Of a DNA stretch of 64,000 nt, positions 1 through 8,183 are shown piece after piece. A program made the translations under genes and the position numbers. Numbering within the stretch: position 1 is the first letter of the stretch; each line of letters begins with the position of its first letter. The notes beneath the pieces were generated by a model. The model ran no database searches. It was not told the DNA's origin and saw only the letters and a list, made by a program, of their open reading frames with translations. The stretch covers positions 1-64,000 of the forward strand of contig JAMWBU010000002.1 of NCBI GenBank assembly GCA_023819255.1, written 5' to 3'. The stretch comes from Candidatus Omnitrophota bacterium (lineage in GTDB: Bacteria; Ratteibacteria; UBA8468; B48-G9; DTJG01).

Positions 1-2
1 AA

Positions 3-557
3 GCTCTTGATAGATACATAGCCGCCACAAAAATGATCAAAATACCTGTTTATACGATTGCCGGAAATCACGATCTTGAAGGCGGTGAAAAATTCAAAGA
101 AATTTTTCAAAAAAAAATAGGAAATCAATCTTTTAGCATTGAAAAAAAGGATTTCCTTTTGCTTTTTATTAATAGCGAAGAATTATCAGCAACAAACCTG
201 GACTGGCTAAAGGAAAAAATAGAGAAAACGCCCCGGAAAAAGATAGTATTTATGCATAAACCCGTTTTTCCAGTTTACTCGGGCAAAGGTTATGGACTTG
301 ATTTGCATACATCAATTTATCTGGAAAACATATTTAAAAAAAATAATGTGAGGGCGGTCGTATCCGGGCATGAACACTTTTTTTACACAAAACAATCAGG
401 AAAATTGACGCAGGTTATTTCTGGCGGTGCCGGTGGCAAACTTGCGCCTGCCCCCGGGGGTGGAATAAGCAACTATCATTATTGTATAATTACTATCAAG
501 GATAATGGATCTGTATTTACAAAACCAGTGTTTATAAAACTTGACGAAAGGAAATAA
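3..557 (+). CDS. Calcineurin-like metallophosphoesterase, 5'-truncated by window edge
   Basis: The reading frame is open from base 3 without a start, so the N-terminus lies outside the window; the ATG at 33 is internal. Visible family motifs are GNHD near the visible start (metal-binding Asn-His) and GHEHFFY toward the C-terminus, together with an FMHKP segment. These are the metal-ligand blocks of calcineurin-like phosphoesterases, which hydrolyse phosphomonoesters or diesters at a two-metal centre. The usual upstream D-x-H and GDxxD blocks would be in the missing part. It is followed two bases later by an M16 peptidase gene, so the two are probably co-transcribed. The substrate cannot be inferred. 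Confidence 0.85.
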   Translation, partial: ALDRYIAATKMIKIPVYTIAGNHDLEGGEKFKEIFQKKIGNQSFSIEKKDFLLLFINSEELSATNLDWLKEKIEKTPRKKIVFMHKPVFPVYSGKGYGLDLHTSIYLENIFKKNNVRAVVSGHEHFFYTKQSGKLTQVISGGAGGKLAPAPGGGISNYHYCIITIKDNGSVFTKPVFIKLDERK

Positions 558-559
558 CG

Positions 560-1822
560 ATGGACTGGGAAATACTGCGTTTCAATAATGGGGTATCTGT
601 TATTTATAAGCAAAAGAAAGAATGTTATTCTGTTTCAATGGGAATATTTGTAAGATCGGGGGTGAGATACGAAACAGAAAAATATTCAGGAATATCGCAC
701 TTTATAGAACATCTTCTTTTCAAGGGAACTAAAAACAGGTCAGCGAGAGAATTAAAGGAAGCGATCGAAGGAAAAGGCGGAAGTTTTAACGCTTTCACTG
801 CTGAGGAAGTCGTATGTTATCACATAAAAATACTGCCGCGACACATGGAAACAGGGATTGAGATACTGGCAGATATGATTAAAAATCCCCTGTTTAAGCC
901 TGAGGACATAGATAAAGAACGCAATGTCATCCTCGAGGAAATTAATATGTATATGGATATTCCTGCACGTTATGTGTATGACCTTCTTGACGCAATAATG
1001 TTTTCCAATCATCCTCTGGGCACCTCAGGACTCGGAACACCTGAAACGCTTAGAGCCATAAACAGACAGGTGCTTTTGAATCACACTGAAAATTTTCACA
1101 CAGGCGAAAATATTACTCTCGGTGTCGTTGGAAATTTTGACAGAGACAAAGTTTTGCGTCTGGCTGAAACCCACTTTGGCAAAATTGAAAAAGGCGGAAG
1201 GGTTGGTTTTTCACCCTTTAAAAACTTTCGGAAACAAGGCAAACTCAATATAAAAGTGAAAGAAACCGAACAGTGTCATTTTTGTATCGGTTTCTATTCA
1301 TATCCAAGAGAGGACGCGCGAAGATTTCCTCTTGCAGTCGCAAGCACAATTCTTGGTGGTAATATGAGCAGCAGACTTTTTAATGAGGTAAGGGAAATTC
1401 GCGGACTTGTTTATGATATAAGGAGTCAGATTAAAAACCTATATGACACTGGCGCTTTCATTATTTCAGCCGGTTTGCGTCCGGACAATCTGGTTGAGTG
1501 TTTAAGAGTGATAAAGGACCAGATAGACAATATTAAAAGCACCCCGGTATCAGAAGAAGAGCTCGAACGAGCCCGAGAATATCTTGTATCTCAGTTTTTA
1601 ATGGGACTTGAGGATACGATGGAATATATGGTCTGGATTGGTGAACAGAAAACAACGCGGGATAGAATGATATCGGTGAAAGATGTGGTTGAAAGAGTGA
1701 GAAGCGTTACAGTTGAAGATATTCAAAAAATATGTAATGATATATTTAGCAAGGCAACCTTTTTCGCAATGATCGGGCCAGAAGATAAAAGTGAAGAAAT
1801 GTCCAAAATTCTGGAGGTTTAA
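560..1822 (+). CDS. M16 family zinc metallopeptidase (insulinase/processing-peptidase type)
   Basis: This is a 420-residue protein with the inverted zinc motif HxxEH at residues 47-51 (HFIEH) and the downstream glutamate ligand in VILEEI at about residue 127, the spacing typical of M16. The inactive-domain half follows and ends with a helical region at the C-terminus, so this is a single-chain M16B-type peptidase of usual length. No signal peptide is visible, suggesting a cytoplasmic enzyme that degrades oligopeptides or processes a precursor. The ATG at 560 has an AAAGGAAA ribosome site. The HU gene starts three bases after the stop, and its own Shine-Dalgarno lies inside the last M16 codons, so the genes are coupled. 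Confidence 0.92.
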   Translation: MDWEILRFNNGVSVIYKQKKECYSVSMGIFVRSGVRYETEKYSGISHFIEHLLFKGTKNRSARELKEAIEGKGGSFNAFTAEEVVCYHIKILPRHMETGIEILADMIKNPLFKPEDIDKERNVILEEINMYMDIPARYVYDLLDAIMFSNHPLGTSGLGTPETLRAINRQVLLNHTENFHTGENITLGVVGNFDRDKVLRLAETHFGKIEKGGRVGFSPFKNFRKQGKLNIKVKETEQCHFCIGFYSYPREDARRFPLAVASTILGGNMSSRLFNEVREIRGLVYDIRSQIKNLYDTGAFIISAGLRPDNLVECLRVIKDQIDNIKSTPVSEEELERAREYLVSQFLMGLEDTMEYMVWIGEQKTTRDRMISVKDVVERVRSVTVEDIQKICNDIFSKATFFAMIGPEDKSEEMSKILEV

Positions 1823-1824
1823 AT

Positions 1825-2142
1825 ATGATTAAGGAGGACATTATAGAAAAAATTAGGAAAGAAACAGGTCTTAGCAGACCTATGGTAAAGATGATTGTAG
1901 AAAAATTTATAGAACAGATCAGGAAATCACTTCTCGAGAAGGAAAGAATTGAGTTGAGAAATCTCGGAGTTTTTAAGGTCAAAAAAATGAAAGCAAAAAA
2001 GGGTCGCAATCTTAGAACCGGAGAGGAAGTGCCTGTGCCTGAGAAATGGAAGGTAACATTTAAACCTTCAAAATTTTTCACAAGGATAAATCAGGAAAAA
2101 TCAGAGCAATTATTGCCTTTTGATTCCACTGAAGATAAGTAA
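1825..2142 (+). CDS. HU/IHF family DNA-binding protein
   Basis: This 105-residue protein has the full HU fold: two N-terminal helices (residues 1-40, beginning with the typical KEDIIEKI), the ELRNLGVFKVK beta segment, and the arm containing GRNLRTGEEVPVP, where the arm-tip proline contacts bent DNA. The C-terminus is about ten residues longer than in plain HU. HU/IHF proteins bend and compact DNA. GGAGG lies eight bases before the ATG and overlaps the end of the M16 gene. It sits in an M16-HU pair downstream of a phosphoesterase. Whether it acts as a homodimeric HU or a sequence-specific IHF subunit cannot be told from the sequence alone. Confidence 0.93.
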   Translation: MIKEDIIEKIRKETGLSRPMVKMIVEKFIEQIRKSLLEKERIELRNLGVFKVKKMKAKKGRNLRTGEEVPVPEKWKVTFKPSKFFTRINQEKSEQLLPFDSTEDK

Positions 2143-2221
2143 CAAGAACCTTTCTGACAGCGAGAGTCAAAATTCTCAGAACTAATATATGTAGAACAAA
2201 TTCCAATAACAGGGGTGCGAT

Positions 2222-3208
2222 ATGGCGATAGGATTCGGGATCGTAGGTCTTGGAATGGGTTATTCCAGAGCAAAACAGGTAATAAATACCGAGGGCGCGG
2301 AACTTGTGGCGGTTTGCGACATAAACGAAGAGAGATTAAAAAAAGCCTGCGAAGAGTTCAAATGCGAAGGCTATTCGGATTTTGACCGGATGCTGAAAAA
2401 TAAAGATGTTGATGTTGTCTATGTAATGACACCAAGCGGCACTCATCTTGATTTCGGGAAAAAAGCCGCGGAAGCAGGAAAGCATGTGATAACGACCAAA
2501 CCGATGGAAGTTAGTGTTCAGAGATGCAAAGAATTCATTCGTGTTTGCAAAAGAAGCAATGTGGAAATTGTGGTCGATTTTGAAATGAGATACAGGACGG
2601 AACTGCAGCAATTGAAAGCCGCTATAGAGTCAGATGAGCTTGGTGAAATCATTTTTGCCGAAGCCAGATGCAAGTGGTGGAGAACTCAGGAATATTATAA
2701 TGCAGGTGGGTGGCGGGGAACATGGAAATATGATGGAGGCGGCTCTGCTGCAAATCAAGGAATTCATGTTATTGATTTGCTTGTATGGTTATGCGGAGAT
2801 CCAAAAAATATTCTTTTTTCAAGGTACGGTGTTTTTGCGCACGATATTGAAACAGAAGATCTGACTCTGGCCATAATGGAACTTGAAAATGGAAATTTTG
2901 CATCAATCACAACAACCACAAACCATCATCTTGGCGATGACTACGGCGTGGCGATTTCGTTTGAAAATGGCAGTATTTCCAATCAAACAGGAACATTAAA
3001 AATCAAAATGAAGGATGGGACCGAAAGGCTAAAAACTGAAATCCCTGACCTTCCCCGCAACGCAGCTGAAGATATGATAAGAACGCTTGAAAAAAAAGAG
3101 GCGACTTATGTCTCTGGCTACGAGGGATTGCGTAGCATTAAATTGCTTGACAGAATCTACAAAAAAGGAAAGAAATATTACAGGAACAAAAGTAAAAAAA
3201 CTGCCTGA
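2222..3208 (+). CDS. Gfo/Idh/MocA family oxidoreductase
   Basis: The product is a 328-residue NAD(P)-dependent dehydrogenase. The N-terminal Rossmann motif is GIVGLGMGYSRAKQV, followed by an acidic residue after strand two (VCDINEERL) that favours NAD. The conserved TKPMEV block is the family EKP-type motif carrying the catalytic lysine. The C-terminal alpha/beta domain includes a GIHVIDLLVWL segment with the usual histidine. Members oxidise or reduce sugars, inositols and related polyols. The start codon has only a weak GGGG site nine bases upstream. It is one of three paralogues in the window. The frame continues in phase past its stop into a decayed gene (3209-3402). Confidence 0.9.
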   Translation: MAIGFGIVGLGMGYSRAKQVINTEGAELVAVCDINEERLKKACEEFKCEGYSDFDRMLKNKDVDVVYVMTPSGTHLDFGKKAAEAGKHVITTKPMEVSVQRCKEFIRVCKRSNVEIVVDFEMRYRTELQQLKAAIESDELGEIIFAEARCKWWRTQEYYNAGGWRGTWKYDGGGSAANQGIHVIDLLVWLCGDPKNILFSRYGVFAHDIETEDLTLAIMELENGNFASITTTTNHHLGDDYGVAISFENGSISNQTGTLKIKMKDGTERLKTEIPDLPRNAAEDMIRTLEKKEATYVSGYEGLRSIKLLDRIYKKGKKYYRNKSKKTA

Positions 3209-3402
3209 AATTTTTTTACTATCTTTGCCTTTATCTGTGTCGTATCTTTTTTAGAAAACATAAGGATATCTGCAAACGGCACAGCCTTCATACCTGTTAT
3301 TATTTCTGAAAATGCAGGTGAAAGCATAAAAAAATTTGTCGATGAACTTGTCTATTATCTTGAGAAAATTACAGGAGCAAAGAACATTGAAATTGTAAAA
3401 TA
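3209..3402 (+). pseudogene. Remnant of the N-terminus of a DUF4838/GH67N-like secreted protein
   Basis: After the stop of the preceding oxidoreductase the same frame stays open for about 63 codons with no start. It reads as a hydrophobic stretch resembling a signal peptide, then a segment ending ENAGESIKKFVDEL...LEKITGA. This pattern (EN-ES-AxEL-YLxKITGA) is what is seen at the start of DUF4838 and alpha-glucuronidase N-terminal domains, and the intact protein at 13156-16317 carries a similar IEKMTGKKIPI element. The frame ends in a stop after IEIVK, and nothing downstream continues it. The missing start and missing body mark it as a fragment. Confidence 0.55.
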
Positions 3403-3407
3403 ATTTG

Positions 3408-4490
3408 TTATTTGATTTCGACAATTTTGTAGGTGAGATCCCCCATTTTTAATTTCGCAGCTTCAAAAACCTGAATATAAGGATCTTTTCCCCAGATTCT
3501 TTCAAACAGGTGCCCTTTTTGCTTTTCCAATCTCAAATGTCCCGGAAGGGTGCCATCTATGTATTTTTCTTTATCAATCAGGTCAAGCGTTGCTTTCTCA
3601 AGCGAAACTATGTCATAGGAGCCTGCAATTCCAGCATCAGGAATAATTGGTGGACTTGAAATACCCAAACAATCGCAAAATGGAGTCACATTCATAATCG
3701 CATTGATATGGCAATAGTTTCCATCTAACTGGTCGAGAACTTTCTTTGCCGCCAATGCCAGCGCTCTCTGAAAAATCTCATAGTTTGAACTATCGAGCCG
3801 AAGAGCTTTTTGCGGACATAGAGCCACGCATCTCATACAAAAAACGCAGGCATGGAAATCGATAATAAGCTTTTTGTTTTCATCGAATTTCATAGCTGAA
3901 GCTCTGCAGTTTTTCACGCATATCATGCAATATTTACATTTTTTTCTGTCCCAGTAAGGTTTTGCGTCAACAGTTGAATGAAGGTCGATCCTTGTTTTAG
4001 TTGTCACAAAACCCATGCCGAGATTCTTTATAGCTCCACCATAGGCGCAATTGCCATGTCCTTTGGAATGTGAAAAATTTATTAAAAAATCAGCGTCCTT
4101 TAAAACGCCAGCAATCTGCAATTCTTTGATTCCATAATGTGAGGGTACCTTAACAGTAAAATAATTGGTATCCTTTATTCCTGTTGCCTGAACAAACCTG
4201 CATCCGATTGTTTGTTCTGAATATCCCCTTGACGGGTCAGGCACAACAACGTCGGTAATAAAAGGCCTTCCACCATTGCTCTTTATAAAATCCACAAGCA
4301 ACCGAACAAAAAGCGGATGGATTGTTGTAAAGCCATATCCGCCGCCCACATGCATTTTAATACAAACATTTTTCCCATTCACCTTTTTACCCAGTTCAAG
4401 CAAAGATAGCAATCTGAGAAATTTTGCTGGCAGACTTGCGTTTCTTTCAAGTTTTTTCACTCTGGCGGACGCAAAATAGACATCAGACAT
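3408..4490 (-). CDS. DUF362 domain protein with two 4Fe-4S clusters
   Basis: This is a 360-residue protein. Residues 1-170 form the DUF362 domain (MHVGGGYGFTTIHP and NFSHSKGHGNCAYGGAIKNLGMG blocks). Then come two ferredoxin cluster motifs, CKYCMICVKNC and CVFCMRCVALCP, followed by a DUF362 C-terminal half. DUF362 proteins are predicted iron-sulfur redox proteins of unresolved function. The start has AAGGAG seven bases upstream and a TATAAT just before it. It lies opposite to its neighbours and sits between two gene remnants (3209-3402 and 4551-4763), so it may have arrived with, or caused, that rearrangement. Confidence 0.88.
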   Translation of the reverse strand: MSDVYFASARVKKLERNASLPAKFLRLLSLLELGKKVNGKNVCIKMHVGGGYGFTTIHPLFVRLLVDFIKSNGGRPFITDVVVPDPSRGYSEQTIGCRFVQATGIKDTNYFTVKVPSHYGIKELQIAGVLKDADFLINFSHSKGHGNCAYGGAIKNLGMGFVTTKTRIDLHSTVDAKPYWDRKKCKYCMICVKNCRASAMKFDENKKLIIDFHACVFCMRCVALCPQKALRLDSSNYEIFQRALALAAKKVLDQLDGNYCHINAIMNVTPFCDCLGISSPPIIPDAGIAGSYDIVSLEKATLDLIDKEKYIDGTLPGHLRLEKQKGHLFERIWGKDPYIQVFEAAKLKMGDLTYKIVEIK

Positions 4491-4550
4491 TCCATCTCCT
4501 TATTATATAAGTTTGGATTGACGCACCATACTTATCATTATATCATAATG

Positions 4551-4763
4551 TCAGAAACAGGTGTGGATTGCATTGGACGCAGGGGGCCCTTTTGAAAAAG
4601 TGAAAACGTATATTCAAAGGTGTTTATCCGAAGGCACACAGGATGATGCGTCAATACTTGCGTGCGGGAAAAGTTAGCCCCAGAAACCTGTAGAGAAAAG
4701 GTCTTCGAAATGGTAAAAGCTGCGCATTCCAAAAATACCGACATGTTTCAACCACGGAGGTAA
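4551..4763 (+). pseudogene. Frameshifted C-terminal remnant of a URO-D-like (corrinoid methyltransferase/uroporphyrinogen decarboxylase) gene
   Basis: Three frames must be joined to read a recognisable C-terminus. SETGVDCI is in one frame from base 4551. LDAGGPFEKVKTYI...ACGK is in a second frame, up to a stop near 4676. ETCREKVFEMVKAA...PRR ends at 4763 in a third frame. The ETGVD-(pld)-GG pattern followed by a late APETCREKV-like helix is what URO-D-like methyltransferases show near their ends. No N-terminal part is present upstream, where the DUF362 gene runs the other way. The last codons contain the GGAGG site used by the following SDR gene. Confidence 0.6.
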
Positions 4764-4766
4764 TTG

Positions 4767-5531
4767 ATGAAAATGGATTTTGATTTGAGCGGGAAAGTTG
4801 CGCTGGTAACAGGTTCAGGAACAGGTATAGGAAAAGCAATTGCGCTATGTCTTGCAAGAAATGGAGCAGCCGTTGGCATCCATTACAGAACAAGTCAGAA
4901 AGAAGCAGAGCAGGCGCTTGAAGAAGTAAAAAAAACAGGTTCAGACGGGATTCTTGTACAGGCGGACCTGACCGATGAAAAACAGGCAAATCTTACAGTT
5001 GACAGGGTTGTATCCGAATTTGGACGGCTTGATATACTTGTCAACAATGCGGGTTCGCCTGTTAAAAGAAGCAGAATAGAAGATTGTCCTGTTGAGTTGT
5101 GGAAAAATGTTTTCGATGTGAACATCACAAGCGCATTTATGATCACAAAAAGAGCCATCCCGCATCTTAGAAACACAAAAAATGGTGCAATAGCAAATAT
5201 CATTTCCTTATCCGTGCAGACAGGGGGAGCCAATGGCGCTGGAGCCTACGCATCCGCCAAAGGTGCATTACTCGTATTTACAAGAACACTGGCAAGAGAA
5301 CTTGCTCCTGAAATACGCGCAAATGCAGTGATTCCGGGAGTTATAGAAACCCATCACCATGAAATATTCAGCACTCCGGAAAGAATGCAGCAGTATAAAA
5401 AAGAAACGCCAATGGGTAGAAACGGCACGCCTGAGGAAGTAGCTGGCGCTGTGCTGTATCTTGTGAGCGATGCAGCTTCATTTACAACAGGAGCGATAAT
5501 TGATATCAATGGCGGAAGATTTCTCAGATAA
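4767..5531 (+). CDS. Short-chain dehydrogenase/reductase (SDR), FabG-like
   Basis: This is a classical SDR of about 254 residues. The cofactor motif TGSGTGIGKAIA is near residue 15, followed by NNAG, the catalytic serine in NIISLSV and the Tyr-x-x-x-Lys signature in YASAKGA. The C-terminal NAVIPGVIETH and ING segments are also family-typical. It reduces or oxidises a carbonyl/hydroxyl group using NAD(P); a FabG or sugar/polyol dehydrogenase role is possible. A TTG at 4764 is in frame, but GGAGG at 4756-4760 best fits the ATG at 4767. The next gene overlaps its 3' end. Confidence 0.9.
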   Translation: MKMDFDLSGKVALVTGSGTGIGKAIALCLARNGAAVGIHYRTSQKEAEQALEEVKKTGSDGILVQADLTDEKQANLTVDRVVSEFGRLDILVNNAGSPVKRSRIEDCPVELWKNVFDVNITSAFMITKRAIPHLRNTKNGAIANIISLSVQTGGANGAGAYASAKGALLVFTRTLARELAPEIRANAVIPGVIETHHHEIFSTPERMQQYKKETPMGRNGTPEEVAGAVLYLVSDAASFTTGAIIDINGGRFLR

Positions 5532-6147
5532 GGAAAAAATTCAAACGCTTTATCAGAAATTGTTAAAAAGGCACGGACAACCAAACATTTCAGGACAATG
5601 GAGACTCTGGTGTAAGAGACCCAAAAACCTTGAAGAAAAAGAAAGAATCATCATAGAATCCATACTAACTCAGCGAGCAAACTGGAAGAATGTAGAAATT
5701 GCGGTGTCAAATTTGAAAAAGGCAGATCTTCTAAGTCTGGAAAAAATATTGCAAACATCCGTTGAAAAAATCGAAAATATTATAAGACCATCAGGATTTT
5801 ATAAACAGAAAGCAAAGCGCCTGAAAAGTCTCGCCAAATTTTTTATTCAAGACATCGGCGGAATGAAAAAGGCAACAGTGATTGATACTCAGAAACTGCG
5901 AAAAATGCTTCTTGAAATCAATGGCGTTGGAAACGAAACTGCGGATGATATTCTACTATACGCGCTTGAGAGGCCGATTTTTGTAATAGATCAGTATACA
6001 AAGCGATTTGTGGAAAAGCACCTGCCTGTAAAAAATTATTCTTATAACTTTTTGCAACAACTGTTTGAAAATGCAATTAAAAAAGACTATAAAATATATC
6101 AGGATTACCACGCGTTGATTGTTATAGAAATGAAGGACAAAAAATGA
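5500..6147 (+). CDS. Endonuclease III-related HhH-GPD DNA glycosylase without catalytic lysine
   Basis: The 215-residue protein has the HhH-GPD core. LTQRANWKNVEIAV is the family block after the first helices, INGVGNETADDILLYAL is the helix-hairpin-helix, and VIDQYTKRF holds the catalytic aspartate. In bifunctional Nth the hairpin carries a lysine (GRKTA); here that position is glutamate (GNETA). It is therefore likely a monofunctional base-excision glycosylase, similar in organisation to MagIII-type 3-methyladenine glycosylases. No C-terminal four-cysteine iron-sulfur loop is visible. AGGAG at 5489-5493 is spaced for the TTG at 5500; ATG at 5509 is the alternative. It overlaps the SDR gene and is coupled by ATGA to DUF763. 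Confidence 0.82.
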   Translation: MISMAEDFSDKEKIQTLYQKLLKRHGQPNISGQWRLWCKRPKNLEEKERIIIESILTQRANWKNVEIAVSNLKKADLLSLEKILQTSVEKIENIIRPSGFYKQKAKRLKSLAKFFIQDIGGMKKATVIDTQKLRKMLLEINGVGNETADDILLYALERPIFVIDQYTKRFVEKHLPVKNYSYNFLQQLFENAIKKDYKIYQDYHALIVIEMKDKK

Positions 6148-7298
6148 TAAAAAGAGGCATAGCAACATTTACTCTTGACACAGGAGAGTGTCCACGCTGG
6201 CTCTTTGAGAGAATGGTAAAACTTGGAAGCCATATTATTGACATTATCGTTGAAGAATATGGACCAGACGAGTTTATCGCAAGGATTGCAGATCCTGTGT
6301 GGTTTCAATCTCTTGGAACAGTTCTTGCTTTTGACTGGAATGCATCGGGGCTGACAACAGTTCTCACCGCGTCTCTCAAGGAAGCCATCAGAGGAAAGCA
6401 AAAACAATTGGGAGTATTTATATGCGGCGGCAAAGGAAAAACATCCCTTAAAACGCCAGAAGAAATACTCAACTGGGGGGAAATAGTTTTATCCGAATCA
6501 GATGTAAAAAGGCTCGTTTACAGCTCAAAAATAGCGGCAAAAGTAGACAACAGCCTTGTTCAGGACGGCTACCAAATTTATCATCATACTTTTTTCTTTT
6601 CAAAAAATGGCTCATGGTCTGTAATACAGCAGGGTATGAATCAGAAAAATCAAACAGCGCGTAGGTACCACTGGTACTCAAAAAAAATAATTGACTTTGT
6701 GTGCGAACCTCATTCAGGAATAATAAGTCAGATCATCCTTCCCTGTCTCAATTTAACTGCAAAAGAAAGTGAAAGAACAAGGCAGGTAAGCACTGAACTT
6801 GTCCGGGGCAGTTATTCAGGATTAATTAAAGATATCCAGATATTAAGAAAACACTCTGGAAATGTATCAAGAATGATTGCTCTGAAAGCAGGTCAACAGG
6901 AGCTTGTTTTTGCTGAATTTCAGAATAAGGAATTTCATTATCACCCTGTTTTGGAAGAAGATTTTTCTCAAAGCAGGTATCTCGAAAGAATACTGGCGAT
7001 TCTATGTGAACGAAAACCGGAAAACTATGAAAAACTTATTTCGGTTGAAGGTGTTGGTCCAAAAACAGTAAGAGCCCTTTCCCTTGTGGCTGAGTTGATT
7101 TATAATGCGCCACCATCTTATGAAGATCCGGCAAGATACTCATTTGCTCATGGAGGAAAGGACGCAACACCGTATCCTGTTGACATTGAAACCTATAACA
7201 GGACAATTAATTTTTTCAAGAATGTCGTCAGACGAATGCGAATTTCGCCCTGTGAAAAAAAATCAATCCTGAAGCGGCTCGAGAAACCCCTTAAATAA
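6144..7298 (+). CDS. DUF763 domain-containing protein
   Basis: This is a 384-residue DUF763 protein, recognised from its start (KRGIATFTLDTGECPRWL) and the YHWYSKKIIDFVCEPHSG block. Residues near 325-340 (EGVGPKTVRALSLVAEL) look like a helix-hairpin-helix DNA-binding element. DUF763 is common in archaea and thermophiles and has no firmly assigned function. The start overlaps the stop of the HhH glycosylase gene by four bases, so the two are translationally coupled. Both carry HhH elements, which hints at a joint DNA-repair role (inference). It ends one base before a convergent gene. Confidence 0.85.
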   Translation: MIKRGIATFTLDTGECPRWLFERMVKLGSHIIDIIVEEYGPDEFIARIADPVWFQSLGTVLAFDWNASGLTTVLTASLKEAIRGKQKQLGVFICGGKGKTSLKTPEEILNWGEIVLSESDVKRLVYSSKIAAKVDNSLVQDGYQIYHHTFFFSKNGSWSVIQQGMNQKNQTARRYHWYSKKIIDFVCEPHSGIISQIILPCLNLTAKESERTRQVSTELVRGSYSGLIKDIQILRKHSGNVSRMIALKAGQQELVFAEFQNKEFHYHPVLEEDFSQSRYLERILAILCERKPENYEKLISVEGVGPKTVRALSLVAELIYNAPPSYEDPARYSFAHGGKDATPYPVDIETYNRTINFFKNVVRRMRISPCEKKSILKRLEKPLK

Positions 7299-8183
7299 TT
7301 AAAGAGGCGCGACGATTTTAAACCAGACCTTGCTTCCATCGGGCTTATTTTCAACTGACATCTCTTTCTGGTATTTTAGAATAAAACTCAATTTACCTGA
7401 GTCGTATTTTATCTGAGGTCCGATCGCAAACACATTTCCTTTGTTGCCATCTCCAACCTTTATCCCGTTCTGCTTGTCATCAGTGGTTTGCGTGTACCAG
7501 TAGCCGCCAATGCCAGCGGTCCATCTGCTGTTGATTCTTTTTCCTATCGTGTAGTCGCAATGGAATTCCTGACCTGATTTGTAATCAGTCGCATCGTTTT
7601 CAAAGTTAATATCATACATAAACTTACCTGATATTTCCCATCCGCTGTCAGAAAGATAGGTAAATGCAAAAACAGGCTCTATTGTCCAGTAATTTCTGCC
7701 AACATTTGCAATATCTTTTTTATCATATGCGCCGGTCGGAATAATAATTTCGACACCTGCCGCAGAATGAAGATTTTTGGAATGCCAGGAAACAATGCAG
7801 GGGTCGATGAAAATATCGCCCAATCCGAACTTTGAATCATCGCCCGCCGGAGTTTTTACATCAACATTCATCAAAGGCACAAGCATGTGCATTGCCCAGT
7901 TACCGCCGAGAATTTTTTTATCAGTTACATAGATTAATCTTGATACATTACCAATTACTGTTAGTTTGAAACCCGGCACACTGCTTTTTCCGCGCGAATC
8001 CCTGAATGTATCAGAAAAATATCCAACCATATAATTAATGTAGTAAAATCCTGGCGGAGGAACTGCGCCTGCCATAAAATCTTCTGCTCCATTTGGATAC
8101 GCGCCGCCACCGCCCTCTGTCGCAAAACTTGCAACCGCAAAAAAACAACATACGACAGCCACAAGCAATAAAAACTTTTTCAT
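7299..8183 (-). CDS. Outer-membrane beta-barrel protein of the SphA/phenol-MetA-degradation type
   Basis: The 294-residue protein has an N-terminal signal peptide (KKFLLLVAVVCCFFAVASFA) and alternating amphipathic beta-strands across the rest. Characteristic blocks are PPGFYYINYMVGYFS, the middle FGLGDIFIDPCIVSWHS and PTGAYDKKDIANVGRNYW, and the final FKIVAPL strand. This matches the SphA-like (PF13557-type) family of porin-like proteins near aromatic and other degradation genes. It indicates a Gram-negative envelope. Its start overlaps the end of thiE by four bases, so it is the last gene of a thiM-thiE operon. That raises the possibility that it passes a thiamine precursor (inference). Confidence 0.8.
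   Translation of the reverse strand: MKKFLLLVAVVCCFFAVASFATEGGGGAYPNGAEDFMAGAVPPPGFYYINYMVGYFSDTFRDSRGKSSVPGFKLTVIGNVSRLIYVTDKKILGGNWAMHMLVPLMNVDVKTPAGDDSKFGLGDIFIDPCIVSWHSKNLHSAAGVEIIIPTGAYDKKDIANVGRNYWTIEPVFAFTYLSDSGWEISGKFMYDINFENDATDYKSGQEFHCDYTIGKRINSRWTAGIGGYWYTQTTDDKQNGIKVGDGNKGNVFAIGPQIKYDSGKLSFILKYQKEMSVENKPDGSKVWFKIVAPL

Noticed and set aside
1746-2081. 111-codon minus-strand frame across M16 and HU genes
   Set aside because: Shadow of two well-supported genes on the opposite strand.
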